Shown: positions 30,337-39,538, counted from the first letter of the stretch. The stretch is DNA of 64,000 nt from Pseudomonas fluorescens (GCF_001902145.1 NZ_MRST01000021.1:237388-301387), one strand, 5' to 3'. Notes: generated from the sequence alone by a model not told the origin. Translations and numbers: made by a program.

Positions 30337-32083
30337 GCGAGTGGTGATAGGCCGCCAACGTAAATGTTCGACGCCGGCGCTGGTATAGGAAAAGTACCCA
30401 GGCAATCAGGCACAGCAGCAGCGGTATTGTGACGACCATCAGCCATTGCAGGTATCGTTCGAAACGCAGCAGCGGGGCGTATGCCTGGGCCTTGAGCGCC
30501 TGCAACTCGATGGGCAATTGCAGGCGCTCTTTGTTGAGTGCCTGCAACTGGGTAGTGGTATCCACCGCTTGGGTCATGAGGCTGGTGTGGGGTGGGTTCA
30601 ACCTGCGCCATGCTTGTTCTGTCTGCTCAAGTCGTCGCTCCATCGCAGTCGCACTTTTGCGATAAGCCTGTGCGGCTTCGTCGTGCATGTGTTCTAGCCT
30701 GTGCAGTGGTTGGCGCATGACACGAGATTGAATACTTCTGAGTGCCTCGGGTGCTGCCAGATTATCCAATGTGTTCAATACAAACTGCGCGTTGCCGTTT
30801 GGGAGGGCATTGTTGAGCGTGTCTGCGAGCAAGTCGGTGTCGGCCACGATCACCATCTGGATCTGTTCTGCCCTCTGCAGCCCGGGCGGCTGGCCCTCCA
30901 GGCCGTCGGGAAACGCTGAATAAGCAGGCCCGTCAAGGCGGGCGGCGATGACATGACGCTGCCCTGAAGTCGCTGATTCATCTATGAGTGAATCGAACGT
31001 AGTTGCAGAAGCAAAGCGTTCTGCGTCCACCAATGCCGATTGGCCTGAGCTCAGCAGAAGCGGGGTCAACAGCGAGCGGCTTTTGGGCGCCAAGGAGAGC
31101 GCGCCGCTGCTCGATACGATGACCGAATGCAGTCCCCAGGTGCTGATATCCGTTCTGGTCATTGCCTGCCTTGGCAGATGTAGTCTGGCCGGGTGCAGTA
31201 CCGCGGGCATTCCGGTGCCGGGCGTTGCTGATGAGGCATAAAGATTATCGACCAGCAACTTGTCCGCAGGCATCTGGATGCCCCATGCGGTCAGCAGCGC
31301 ATCCAGCCTGGCGTTTGTCGATACGGCGTCGGCGCCTATCTCGCTCACCGGGTCGATGAACATCATCAGCTTGCCGCCTTTGAGTACCCATTGCTCAAGG
31401 GCATATAGGGCTCGACCAGATAGAGCGTGTGGCTGCACGACCATCAGTGTGTTCATGAAGGGCGGTACTTGGGTGATGTCCGCTGCCAATTCCACCACAT
31501 TGAATTGCTCGCGCATCAACTCCAGTAACCCGCCGGCCGATTTGCCCAAGGGCAGTCCCGACAGTAGGCCAACAGTGGAGCGATCAGGGTGCATCAACTT
31601 ATAGATCAGGTGGCTGATTTCATACTCGAGCAATGATTCATGCTCAGGGCTGAACGCTTGGATGCGTTGGGCGCCCTGGCCGGCACGCGTACCGATAAGG
31701 CCAAGGAATCCTTGTGTGTCATCAAGGCCAAACAAGCTGGCTTTATAGGCGTCCTCAGAGAACGGGGTGGGGTTGATAATATGTAAGTTGATCATGCCGT
31801 TGGCAGCTTTTTCGAATTCCTTGAGCAAGTCTTCCACGCGCCGGCCATAACGTTTCAATACCGGTTTTTTTTGCGGTGCATTGCGGCTGTTGAAGAAATA
31901 TAAATCCAGTTGGCTTTCAAGTGAAACGAGTAATTGCCGCGCCGGTGGCGATAGGGTGTGGGTGTTTTCTTGGGAAAAGTCCCAACGGACAGTTGGCAGT
32001 TTGGGTACCCAGACTAGATTGAATGCCAGAAACAGTAGTGATATGACGATCAATGTCATACCCGCGCGAAAAGCGGATCCCAT
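30323..32083 (-). CDS. GldG-family ABC transporter auxiliary protein
   Basis: 586 residues from the ATG at 32083 (AGGAA 8 nt upstream, 16 bp after the permease stop); an ATG at 32137 lies within the permease gene and is less likely. A membrane helix near the N-terminus (GMTLIVISLLFLAFNLVWVP), a long extracytoplasmic domain of GldG type with LSPPARQLLVSLESQLDLYFF, RYGRRVEDLLKEFEKA and GLLSGLPLGKSAGG, a coiled-coil stretch around 470-545, and a C-terminal membrane helix (LQWLMVVTIPLLLCLIAWVL) followed by a basic tail. In Gld and related systems this subunit accompanies an ABC-2 permease and ATPase. The substrate is unknown. Confidence 0.82.
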   Translation of the reverse strand: MGSAFRAGMTLIVISLLFLAFNLVWVPKLPTVRWDFSQENTHTLSPPARQLLVSLESQLDLYFFNSRNAPQKKPVLKRYGRRVEDLLKEFEKAANGMINLHIINPTPFSEDAYKASLFGLDDTQGFLGLIGTRAGQGAQRIQAFSPEHESLLEYEISHLIYKLMHPDRSTVGLLSGLPLGKSAGGLLELMREQFNVVELAADITQVPPFMNTLMVVQPHALSGRALYALEQWVLKGGKLMMFIDPVSEIGADAVSTNARLDALLTAWGIQMPADKLLVDNLYASSATPGTGMPAVLHPARLHLPRQAMTRTDISTWGLHSVIVSSSGALSLAPKSRSLLTPLLLSSGQSALVDAERFASATTFDSLIDESATSGQRHVIAARLDGPAYSAFPDGLEGQPPGLQRAEQIQMVIVADTDLLADTLNNALPNGNAQFVLNTLDNLAAPEALRSIQSRVMRQPLHRLEHMHDEAAQAYRKSATAMERRLEQTEQAWRRLNPPHTSLMTQAVDTTTQLQALNKERLQLPIELQALKAQAYAPLLRFERYLQWLMVVTIPLLLCLIAWVLFLYQRRRRTFTLAAYHHSLSDG

Positions 32084-32099
32084 CAGTGGCGTTCCTATA

Positions 32100-32825
32100 T
32101 CAGCTGTTTCTGTAGTTGAGTATGAGAGTGGTCGCAAACAGAAAAGCCAAGATCATGCTTATGAAGTACAGGCAGTCATGCAATGTCAACTTGCCGTTAT
32201 CCATCGCGCTGAAGCGGGAAATCGGATCAAGGGATATCAAACTGTCGATAATCCATATGGGGGTCTGCTGTTCCAGTGCATCCAACGTTGAAGATATCCC
32301 ACTGGCGGCCAGCAACAAGCACAGCGTCAAGAGGGAAATCATAACGCGTTGGTTCGTCAGCACACAGGCAAAGCAACCCACAGAGAGATAGCTTCCCGCC
32401 AACAACCAACTGGCGAAGAACTGTGATGCGATAACGGTATTGTCGGCGGTGCCAAGATAATTGACAGCCATCACCCAAGGGAAGTTAAGCATTAAAGCGA
32501 TGCCACAGACGATCCATGCCGCCATAAACTTTCCAACCACCCGCTGCATCGGAGTGACGGGTAAGGATTTCAATGTGTCGCAAAAGCCGGTATTGGATTC
32601 GTCTGACCATAGCTGCGTCGATAAAATCGGTACCAGTAGCAGGTAGAGCCATGGATGCAGTTCGAAGAAGGCCTGCAAATCGCTGCTGTTTTGCTCCAGC
32701 CAGTGATGGCTGTGCAACCCCAGCGTCGCACCCAGCACAAGAAAAACCGCCACACTAAGATAAGTGCTCGGTGACGAGGCATAGCTGGCGAGTTGTCGTT
32801 TGAAAATGATGGCTAGCAGTCTCAA
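32100..32825 (-). CDS. ABC-2 type permease (GldF-like)
   Basis: 241 residues with six predicted membrane helices: YLSVAVFLVLGATLGLHSH, PWLYLLLVPILSTQLWSDE, FMAAWIVCGIALMLNFPWVM, SWLLAGSYLSVGCFACVL, MISLLTLCLLLAASG and a last one near the C-terminus. The motif LWSDESNTGFCDTLKSLPVT corresponds to the E/D-rich coupling segment of GldF/NosY-type permeases. Its ATG overlaps the ATPase stop (ATGA), and the GldG-like gene begins 16 bp downstream, so the three genes form one operon. Confidence 0.85.
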   Translation of the reverse strand: MRLLAIIFKRQLASYASSPSTYLSVAVFLVLGATLGLHSHHWLEQNSSDLQAFFELHPWLYLLLVPILSTQLWSDESNTGFCDTLKSLPVTPMQRVVGKFMAAWIVCGIALMLNFPWVMAVNYLGTADNTVIASQFFASWLLAGSYLSVGCFACVLTNQRVMISLLTLCLLLAASGISSTLDALEQQTPIWIIDSLISLDPISRFSAMDNGKLTLHDCLYFISMILAFLFATTLILNYRNS

Positions 32826-33748
32826 GTATTTACCTCATGGCTCAGATGGTGAACGACATCGTTCAGGCGACCCGGCTCCAGATTCATTGACGTTATGTTC
32901 CAGCCACGGTGGGTGATGAGCGCGTTGATCGAAGGGAAGATGGAGTGCCCGGGCATGGCCAGAACAGTCACCTTGCCGGGGGCATGCCGGTCTTCTTCGA
33001 TGCCTGCGACGCCAGGTAATACGGCAAGTGCCAGCAAATCCAGCGGGGTGTCCGCCGCCAGGGTCACAGCCTGGAAATGCCGGGAACTGCGTTGCAAATC
33101 CGGCAGTGAAGCGTCGGCCACCAGGCGGCCACCGGCGATGACCAAGGCACGGGTGCAGGTATCCGCTAACTCTTGATAACGGCGGGAGGCGATGATGATC
33201 ATCATTTCCTCGGTCAGGGATTGGATGAGTGCCCTGAACTTGAGCCGTTGATCAGGGCATAGTCCCTCCGTGGGCTCATCCAGCAGGAGCAGGCTTGGGG
33301 AGTGCAGGAGTGCCTGGGCCATTGCGACTCTGCGCTTCAAGCCAAGTGGAAGCACATCGATCGGGCAGTTGAGCACGGGCAGCAGTTCCAGTCGCGTGAC
33401 TATCTGCTCGACTCGACTGCGCTTTTCAACACCGCTCAAACCGCGAATAGCGGCAATAAAATCGAGCATATGCCTGACGGACATCCTGTGATGATTGAGG
33501 CCGTTCTGGAGTTGATAGCCAACGACTTTTTTGGCTTGGAGTGAATGGGTCTGGGTATTGAAGCCTTGGATAGTGATTTGTCCTGAAGTAGGTTTGATTG
33601 CCCCGGCAATCAAACTCAGCAGTGTTGTTTTTCCTGCACCACTCTCTCCCAGCAGGGCCACACACTCCTGGCGCTGTGCGCAGAAGGAGAGGTTGGTGAT
33701 GACGCTTTTTTTGCCCAGCTGTTTTGTCAAGTTGCTTATCTCGATCAT
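32822..33748 (-). CDS. ABC ATPase (GldA-like) with altered catalytic motifs
   Basis: 308 residues. Walker A is intact (GESGAGKTT, about residue 34), the Q-loop is GYQLQNG, Walker B is intact (LLLLDEPTEGL). The signature motif reads LPLGLKRR, without the usual Ser; the D-loop reads GLCPDQ where GLDPxQ is normal; and the switch His is replaced (ASRRYQE in place of STHxxxE). The C-terminal 90 residues form an additional domain around LPGVAGIEED. Two ABC subunits could still bind ATP, but turnover may be low. First gene of the operon with the permease and GldG-like protein. Confidence 0.85.
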   Translation of the reverse strand: MIEISNLTKQLGKKSVITNLSFCAQRQECVALLGESGAGKTTLLSLIAGAIKPTSGQITIQGFNTQTHSLQAKKVVGYQLQNGLNHHRMSVRHMLDFIAAIRGLSGVEKRSRVEQIVTRLELLPVLNCPIDVLPLGLKRRVAMAQALLHSPSLLLLDEPTEGLCPDQRLKFRALIQSLTEEMMIIIASRRYQELADTCTRALVIAGGRLVADASLPDLQRSSRHFQAVTLAADTPLDLLALAVLPGVAGIEEDRHAPGKVTVLAMPGHSIFPSINALITHRGWNITSMNLEPGRLNDVVHHLSHEVNT

Positions 33749-33988
33749 ATTTTTACCGAATAAGTTTTGCAGGGCGTGTGAGAGGTGCCGGCCGTATGGG
33801 AGAGCGCTTTAAAAAGGGTACGTTCAATAAAGTGGCTTGGGAACGCGAGACGTCACTAATAAGAAAAATCCTACGTTCAGCTCGATAATTCGCTGAAACA
33901 ATTGTTTTGTTTGGAAGACTTATTAATGCTCGGATGTTTATCTGGTGTTTATATAAGGTTTTATCTCTTGTAATGAGGCCTGATTGCC
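33749..33988. other. Divergent AT-rich region
   Basis: 240 bp between the ABC operon and the coiled-coil gene, clearly AT-richer than surroundings. Likely holds both promoters; I could not assign -35/-10 pairs with confidence. Confidence 0.5.
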
Positions 33989-35029
33989 ATGATGCTTCTA
34001 CGTACTCTTGTTCTTGAACGTAACGACGAAGACGCGCCCGTTAACGGCGCGTTGCTTTGTGGGTTCGCTGTCACGCAAACCGGGTCCAACTTTCTCGTGT
34101 ATAGCCTGGATGAGGAGACCGAACCCGGTCACTCCCGGGTCTATATCGCGGTATTACGTAAAAAGCTCGAACGATATTTTCTGGGGGGGGTTGATTCAAA
34201 AGAGGACCTGCAATCAGCGATGCAGGTCTTCAAGCAGATCCTGATGATGGCGGCCGCGTCAGGCTCGAAGGCAGGTTCGATTGGCGACGCCGAGGTTCCC
34301 TTTCACTTTATTGACTTGAAGGGCTGCCGGCTGCCGCCTGCCAGGCCCGAGGATCATCACTCGGTGATCATCAAGAAGGCATTGGTCATGAAGGTGATCA
34401 CCTTGGGTATGTCTGCGCCGGCATTGCCTGCGATCGAGAGCAGCGCAGTGATCGTGCCGTCCATTCGCTTTTCGTCGCAAATGGTTGCGCCGCCCCGAAA
34501 TCCGCGCTCACCCACGTCTGCGCCGCAGCCTATGGATGAAGACACCTTTGAAGAGCCGGCGCAATCGCTGGCCGCGATACCGCAGTTGCAGGTCAAGACC
34601 AGTGCGCCGCCTGTCCCGGATGAACAAAATGACAGTCAGTTTGAGCCACACAATCTGCGGCTGGAGCCACCCGAGCCCGACCACTTGGACCCGCCTGCCC
34701 ACCTGGAACATACCTCTTTGCTTGAAATGGACAGCGCGCTGAGCAATCTGGCCAAGGTCGCCCAAGAGTTGACGCAAAAAAAATGCGCCGTCCTCGAGAA
34801 GGAACAGATGCTTGAACAGTGGCAGGCATGCCTGCAACAGCAGCAGAGCCAACTGGATGAAAGAGGCCGTGAACTTGAGCAGCGCCATACCTATTTGCAG
34901 AAGCAGGGGTTGGAGGTCAGTCAGAAAGCCGAAAAACTGACAATGATGATGTTGCAGCTGTCCGGCATGCGCCAGCGCATGCAGGGCATGCTGCTTGAGT
35001 TGGATCAAGTCCTGGAGGGCCATGGGTGA
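33989..35029 (+). CDS. Unknown protein with C-terminal coiled coil
   Basis: 346 residues. N-terminal third (about 1-150) is a mixed alpha/beta domain (LVLERNDEDAPVNGALLCGF, NFLVYSLDEETEPGHSRVYI, MAAASGSKAGSIGDAEVPFH). The middle (about 165-245) is Pro/Glu-rich and probably disordered. The C-terminal 100 residues form a long Gln/Glu/Leu coiled coil (NLAKVAQELTQKKCAVLEKE, QQQSQLDERGRELEQRHTYL). There is no signal peptide or membrane helix. I do not recognise it. GAGG lies 11 nt before the first ATG. It is divergent from the Gld-like ABC operon and may share its regulation. Confidence 0.7.
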   Translation: MMLLRTLVLERNDEDAPVNGALLCGFAVTQTGSNFLVYSLDEETEPGHSRVYIAVLRKKLERYFLGGVDSKEDLQSAMQVFKQILMMAAASGSKAGSIGDAEVPFHFIDLKGCRLPPARPEDHHSVIIKKALVMKVITLGMSAPALPAIESSAVIVPSIRFSSQMVAPPRNPRSPTSAPQPMDEDTFEEPAQSLAAIPQLQVKTSAPPVPDEQNDSQFEPHNLRLEPPEPDHLDPPAHLEHTSLLEMDSALSNLAKVAQELTQKKCAVLEKEQMLEQWQACLQQQQSQLDERGRELEQRHTYLQKQGLEVSQKAEKLTMMMLQLSGMRQRMQGMLLELDQVLEGHG

Positions 35030-35154
35030 GGTTACAGAGGCGCCGGCCTGGATACTTTCCAGGGTTCATTTATCATCAGTCCCAGCCAGCCGCTGCCTGG
35101 GCATGATGCCCTGGCGTATCGGCACCATTAGACATTGCCTGGGGATGCGAGCGT

Positions 35155-35634
35155 TTGAGTACCAAGCTGATTACCAAAGAGGGTCATGAAGCGCTGAAAA
35201 AAGAGCTGGATTACCTATGGCGTGAAAAACGTCCGGATACCACGCGCAAAGTGACCTGGGCAGCCTCCCTGGGAGATCGCAGTGAAAACGCCGATTACCA
35301 GTACAACAAGAAGCTGTTGCGCGAGATCGACCGACGGGTGCGTTACCTGCGCAAACGCCTGGAAGACATGCGGGTGGTGGAGTACATGCCCGAGCAGGAG
35401 GGAAAGGTATTTTTCGGCGCATGGGTCGAAATCGAAAACGAACAGGGCGAGACCAAGCGTTTTCGCATCGTGGGTTATGACGAGATCTACGACCGTATGG
35501 ATTACATCTCCATCGACTCACCCATGGCACGGGCCCTGCTGCGCAAGGAGGTGGATGACGAGGCAATCGTACAGACCCCAGGCGGAGAGGTGTGCTGGTG
35601 GATCACCAAGATCGAATATGTAAAGCCCGCCTGA
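35155..35634 (+). CDS. greB: Transcription elongation factor GreB
   Basis: 159 residues of the GreA/GreB family: an N-terminal coiled coil with the acidic tip in WAASLGDRSENADYQYNKKLL, followed by the FKBP-like C-terminal domain (VFFGAWVEIENEQGETKRFR, YDRMDYISIDSPMARALLRK). The basic run REIDRRVRYLRKRLEDMRVVE is typical of GreB. It rescues backtracked RNA polymerase by RNA cleavage. The start is a TTG at 35155 (LSTKLITKEGHEAL), since no ATG or GTG is available in frame and the family N-terminus begins here. Confidence 0.93.
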   Translation: MSTKLITKEGHEALKKELDYLWREKRPDTTRKVTWAASLGDRSENADYQYNKKLLREIDRRVRYLRKRLEDMRVVEYMPEQEGKVFFGAWVEIENEQGETKRFRIVGYDEIYDRMDYISIDSPMARALLRKEVDDEAIVQTPGGEVCWWITKIEYVKPA

Positions 35635-35666
35635 TGGCACGTACCCTTGGCAGAGTACGCGCCATC
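35633..35666. terminator. Hairpin between convergent greB and ybbP
   Basis: Stem GATGGC-A-CGTAC / GTACG-C-GCCATC with a 10-nt loop, placed exactly between the two stop codons. It has one mismatch and no T-run and may act in both directions. Confidence 0.5.
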
Positions 35667-35670
35667 GGGG

Positions 35671-38181
35671 TCAGCTTTCGCGCAGAACGGTCAGCGGGCT
35701 AGCATTCAGCGCACGGCGCGTGCCGAACACTCCGGCAGCGCCAATCAACACAGCACCGATCACAGGCAGCAGTAACAACCACGGGTGGGGATGCCACGCC
35801 AGGTCAAAGGCATAGCGGTACAGCACCCAGGTCACCAGTTCGGTGCCCAGTGCCGCCAACAAGCCGCTGACGGCGCCCAGCAGGCCGAACTCAATGCGTC
35901 GGGCCTTGACCAGCAACTTACGCTCGGCACCCAAGGCGCGTAGCAATGCACCTTGGCGGATTCGTTCATCCAGGGTGGCCTGCAGGCCAGAGAACAACAC
36001 CGCCATGCCCGCCGCGAGGACAAACAACAGCACGTATTCGACTGCCAGCGTTACTTGGGCAAGGATGCTGCGCAACTGCTCCAGCAGGGCCTCGACCTGC
36101 AGGATAGTGACCGCCGGGAAGGCCCGTGACAGGTCGACGATCTGTTGGTCATGGCCGGGAGCCAAATAGAAGCTGGTCAGGTAGGTCGCCGGCAGATCCT
36201 TCAAGGTGCCCGGTTGGAAAATCATGAAGAAGTTGGGCTGGAAGTTATCCCAGTTGATGGTGCGCAGGCTGGTGACCCGCGCTTCACGGTTTTCCCCGCC
36301 GATGGTGAACAACAGATGGTCGTTGAGCTTGAGCTTCAAGCTCTCGGCCACTTTGGCTTCCACCGACACGCCAGGAACCCCGTCAGTGGGTTGCGCCGAC
36401 CACCAGGTACCTGCCGTCAGGACGTTACCCGCTGGCAAGTCGGCTGCCCAGGTCAGGCTCAGGTCACGTTGAGTGGCACGGTCGCCACTGGAGTCCTTGC
36501 TGACAATCTCCTGCACGGGTTCGCCATTGATGCTGATCAAGCGCCCTGGCACCACCGGGTAGAGCGGCGCTGCTTGTGCCTGGACGTCCAGCAGGCGGGC
36601 GCCAAAGGCGTCCTTGTCGGCTGGCAGGATATTCAGGGCGAAGTAGTTGGGCGCATCCTTGGGCAGCTGGTTTTGCCAGGTGTCGAGCAATTCGCCCCGT
36701 AACAGCGCGATCAACCCCATGGACAACAGGATCAAGCCAAAGGCCAGGGATTGGCCTGCCGCCGCCAACGGGTGCCGCAACAATTGGCCCAGGCCCAGGC
36801 GCCACGGCAGGGAGGCGCGAGCCAGTAACCGCCGAAGGCTCTGTAGCAACAACAGCAGCAAGCCACCCAGGAGCAGCGCAGCGACTACACCGCCGCCGAG
36901 TAACGCGAAGGTCAATACCAGGTCCAGGCTCAGGCGCCACATGATCAGCCCCAAGGCAAACAGTGCAGCGCCGTAGACCATCCAGGTGCTTGAAGGAATA
37001 GGCAGCAAATCGCGGCGCAATACCCGCAGCGGTGGTACCCGCCCCAGTGCGGCCAGCGGCGGGAGGGCGAAGCCGGCGAGGGCGACCAGCCCGGTGCCGA
37101 TCCCGGCGACAGCCGGCAGCAACCCGCCTGGCGGTACGTCGGTGGGCAGCAGGTCGTGCAGGAAGTAGAACAGGCCAAATTGCGCCAGCCAGCCGAGCAG
37201 GGCGCCGGCCAGGCTCGCCAGTAAGCCCAGCACGCTCAGTTGCAGGCTGAACAGCAGCATGGCTTCACGGCGCGACAGGCCCAGGCAGCGCAACAACGCG
37301 CTGGCATCGAAACGTCGACTGGCGAAGCGGTTGGCTGAAAGCGCCACGGCCACGCCAGCCAGCAGCACGGCCACCAGGCTGGCCATGTTCAGGTAACGTT
37401 CGGCCTTGCCCAGCGCGCCGCCGATTTGCTGGTTGCCATCGCGGGAGTCCTGCAGCCGCTGGTTGGCGGCGAGGCCCGTTTTGACCAGGTCGCGATAGGT
37501 TTGCAGCGCAGTGCTGCCTTGTGGCGCACGCCATAGTTCGCGGTAGCTCACACGGCTGCCTGGCTGGACGACACCGGTGGCGTCCAGGTCCGTCAGGTTG
37601 ATCATGACCCTGGGCGTGAGGCTGTAGAAGTTCCCGGCCCGGTCGGGCTCGTAGGTCAGGATGCGCGCCAGGCGCAGGGTCTTCATGCCGACATCGATGC
37701 TGTCGCCGATTTTCAGGTCCAGCGCCGTCAGCAATCGTGCTTCCACCCAGGCTTCACCGGGTTTGGGACCACCGCCCGGGGTTTGCGTACCGAAGGGCTC
37801 GGTGCTGCTTTTAAGCTCGCCGCGCAAGGGGTACTGCTCGTTGACCGCCTTGATGCTGGAGAGCTGGATGCCGTTATCGGTGGCGATAACGCTGGAGAAC
37901 TCCACGATGCGAGCATGATCCAGGCCCAGTTCGATCCCGGATTTGATTTGTTCGGGACGGGCCGGCGAGCTGCCTTCGAGCACCAGGTCGGCGCCGAGGA
38001 ACTCGGTGGCGCGCAGCAGCATGGCGCCGTTGAGGCGCGCACCAAAGTAGCCGATGGCGGTGCTGGCAGCCACGGCCACCAGCAGGGCAAAGAACAGCAC
38101 GCGCAATTCGCCGGCGCGGGCATCGCGCAGTAACTGACGCATGGCAAGGCTGAACAGACGCAACAGCGGCAAACGTGCCAT
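35671..38181 (-). CDS. ybbP: ABC transporter permease, YbbP/FtsX superfamily
   Basis: 836 residues and about ten membrane segments in the FtsX/MacB-like arrangement: one near the N-terminus (ELRVLFFALLVAVAASTAIG), a large periplasmic domain, paired helices in the middle (LVAVLLAGVAVALSANRFAS, LLSFQLSVLGLLASLAGALLGW) and four at the C-terminus (VEYVLLFVLAAGMAVLFSGL). With YbbA it forms a complex in the inner membrane; the family is linked to lipid or lipoprotein handling, function not settled. Its ATG overlaps the YbbA stop (TGATG), indicating translational coupling. Confidence 0.92.
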   Translation of the reverse strand: MARLPLLRLFSLAMRQLLRDARAGELRVLFFALLVAVAASTAIGYFGARLNGAMLLRATEFLGADLVLEGSSPARPEQIKSGIELGLDHARIVEFSSVIATDNGIQLSSIKAVNEQYPLRGELKSSTEPFGTQTPGGGPKPGEAWVEARLLTALDLKIGDSIDVGMKTLRLARILTYEPDRAGNFYSLTPRVMINLTDLDATGVVQPGSRVSYRELWRAPQGSTALQTYRDLVKTGLAANQRLQDSRDGNQQIGGALGKAERYLNMASLVAVLLAGVAVALSANRFASRRFDASALLRCLGLSRREAMLLFSLQLSVLGLLASLAGALLGWLAQFGLFYFLHDLLPTDVPPGGLLPAVAGIGTGLVALAGFALPPLAALGRVPPLRVLRRDLLPIPSSTWMVYGAALFALGLIMWRLSLDLVLTFALLGGGVVAALLLGGLLLLLLQSLRRLLARASLPWRLGLGQLLRHPLAAAGQSLAFGLILLSMGLIALLRGELLDTWQNQLPKDAPNYFALNILPADKDAFGARLLDVQAQAAPLYPVVPGRLISINGEPVQEIVSKDSSGDRATQRDLSLTWAADLPAGNVLTAGTWWSAQPTDGVPGVSVEAKVAESLKLKLNDHLLFTIGGENREARVTSLRTINWDNFQPNFFMIFQPGTLKDLPATYLTSFYLAPGHDQQIVDLSRAFPAVTILQVEALLEQLRSILAQVTLAVEYVLLFVLAAGMAVLFSGLQATLDERIRQGALLRALGAERKLLVKARRIEFGLLGAVSGLLAALGTELVTWVLYRYAFDLAWHPHPWLLLLPVIGAVLIGAAGVFGTRRALNASPLTVLRES

Positions 38182-38864
38182 CAAGGCTCCAGGGGCGCGA
38201 CCATCAGGCCGGCTTCAAGGCGGATCAGGCGCCGGCAACGGTGGGCCAGGCGCTCGTCGTGGGTGACCAGTACCAAGGTCGTACCGCTCTCTTTATTCAA
38301 CTCGAACAGCAGATCGCTGATGCGCTCGCCAGTATGGCTGTCGAGGTTGCCGGTGGGCTCGTCGGCAAACAGCACGTCCGGTTCGGCGGCAAACGCGCGG
38401 GCAATCGCCACGCGTTGTTGTTCGCCACCGGACAGTTGGCGGGGCGAGTGGGTCAGGCGCTGGCCCAGGCCTACGCGCTCCAGCAGGTGTTTGGCTCGCT
38501 CGCGGGCGTCCTGGCGACCGTCCAGCTCCAGCGGCAGCATCACGTTTTCCAGCGCGTTCAAGCTGTCGAGCAATTGGAAGGATTGGAATACGAAGCCCAC
38601 ATGCTCGGCACGGATGCGTGCGCGCTGGTCTTCGTCCAGGGTGCTCAGGGCTTGCCCGGCCAGGGTGACTTCGCCGCTGCTGGGCAGGTCGAGGCCGGCC
38701 AGCAGGCCCAGTAGCGTGGATTTGCCGGAACCGGAGCTGCCGACGATAGCCAGGCTATCGCCCTTGTTCAGTTCCAGGCTCAGTTCGTGCAGGATAGTCA
38801 GTTCACCTTCCGCGCTGGGAACCACTTTGCTAAGGTTTCGCGCGGTGAGAATGCTTGCGCCCAT
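38181..38864 (-). CDS. ybbA: ABC transporter ATP-binding protein YbbA
   Basis: 227 residues of the LolD/MacB-type ATPase subfamily: Walker A GSSGSGKSTLLGL, Q-loop FVFQSFQLLDSLNALENV, signature LSGGEQQRVAIARAFA, Walker B DVLFADEPTGNLD, and H-loop LVTHDE. It partners with the YbbP permease encoded just downstream. The ATG at 38864 fits the family start; upstream codons in the same frame run antisense through tesA and are not real. Only 10 bp separate its start from that of divergent tesA. Confidence 0.93.
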   Translation of the reverse strand: MGASILTARNLSKVVPSAEGELTILHELSLELNKGDSLAIVGSSGSGKSTLLGLLAGLDLPSSGEVTLAGQALSTLDEDQRARIRAEHVGFVFQSFQLLDSLNALENVMLPLELDGRQDARERAKHLLERVGLGQRLTHSPRQLSGGEQQRVAIARAFAAEPDVLFADEPTGNLDSHTGERISDLLFELNKESGTTLVLVTHDERLAHRCRRLIRLEAGLMVAPLEP

Positions 38865-38874
38865 GGAGAATCCG

Positions 38875-39480
38875 ATGCGAGTGTGGTTTTTGAGTGCTGG
38901 CCTGGCCTTGATGTGCATGGCCCAGAACGCAGCGGCGGGTACAGTCCTGATCGTTGGCGATAGTATCAGTGCCGGTTTCGGCCTGGATACCCGCAAAGGG
39001 TGGGTCGCCTTGCTGGAGCAACGGCTCAAACAGGAGGGTTTTGACGATAAAGTGGTCAATGCTTCCATCAGCGGCGACACCAGTGCGGGAGGCCTCGCAC
39101 GGCTGCCAGCGGCCCTTGCAGCGCACAAACCGGACGTGGTGGTGATCGAGTTGGGCGGCAACGATGGCTTGCGCGGCCAGCCGCCTGCGCAATTGCAACA
39201 AAATCTTGCTTCGATGATCCAGAAGTCCCGGGACAGCGGCGCCAAGGTGCTGTTGTTGGGCATGCAGATTCCGCCCAATTACGGCAAGCGCTATGTCGAA
39301 GCCTTTGCCAAGGTATTCGGTGATGTGGCACAGAAAGAAAAGGTGCCGTTTGTGCCGTTTTTCCTCGAGGGCGTGGGTGGCCATCCGGAGTTGATGCAGG
39401 CTGACGGGCTGCATCCGGCAGTCGCGGCGCAAGACAAGTTGCTGGAAAATGTCTGGCCAACGCTAAAACCACTGTTATGA
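38875..39480 (+). CDS. tesA: Arylesterase/lysophospholipase TesA (SGNH hydrolase)
   Basis: 201 residues: signal peptide (about 1-21, ending AQNAAAG), then the SGNH blocks GDSISAGFG with nucleophile Ser30, SISGDTSAGG, ELGGNDGLRG and the catalytic Asp/His in QADGLHPAVAAQ. TesA is a periplasmic thioesterase, protease and lysophospholipase. GGAGA lies 5 nt upstream of the ATG. It is transcribed away from ybbA, so its promoter must lie largely inside the ybbA coding region. Confidence 0.95.
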   Translation: MRVWFLSAGLALMCMAQNAAAGTVLIVGDSISAGFGLDTRKGWVALLEQRLKQEGFDDKVVNASISGDTSAGGLARLPAALAAHKPDVVVIELGGNDGLRGQPPAQLQQNLASMIQKSRDSGAKVLLLGMQIPPNYGKRYVEAFAKVFGDVAQKEKVPFVPFFLEGVGGHPELMQADGLHPAVAAQDKLLENVWPTLKPLL

Positions 39481-39538
39481 CGCTTTTCTACCGGCAGGCT
39501 TTCGGCTAAGGTGGCGCCCCCCCGATTTGGAGCCCTCG

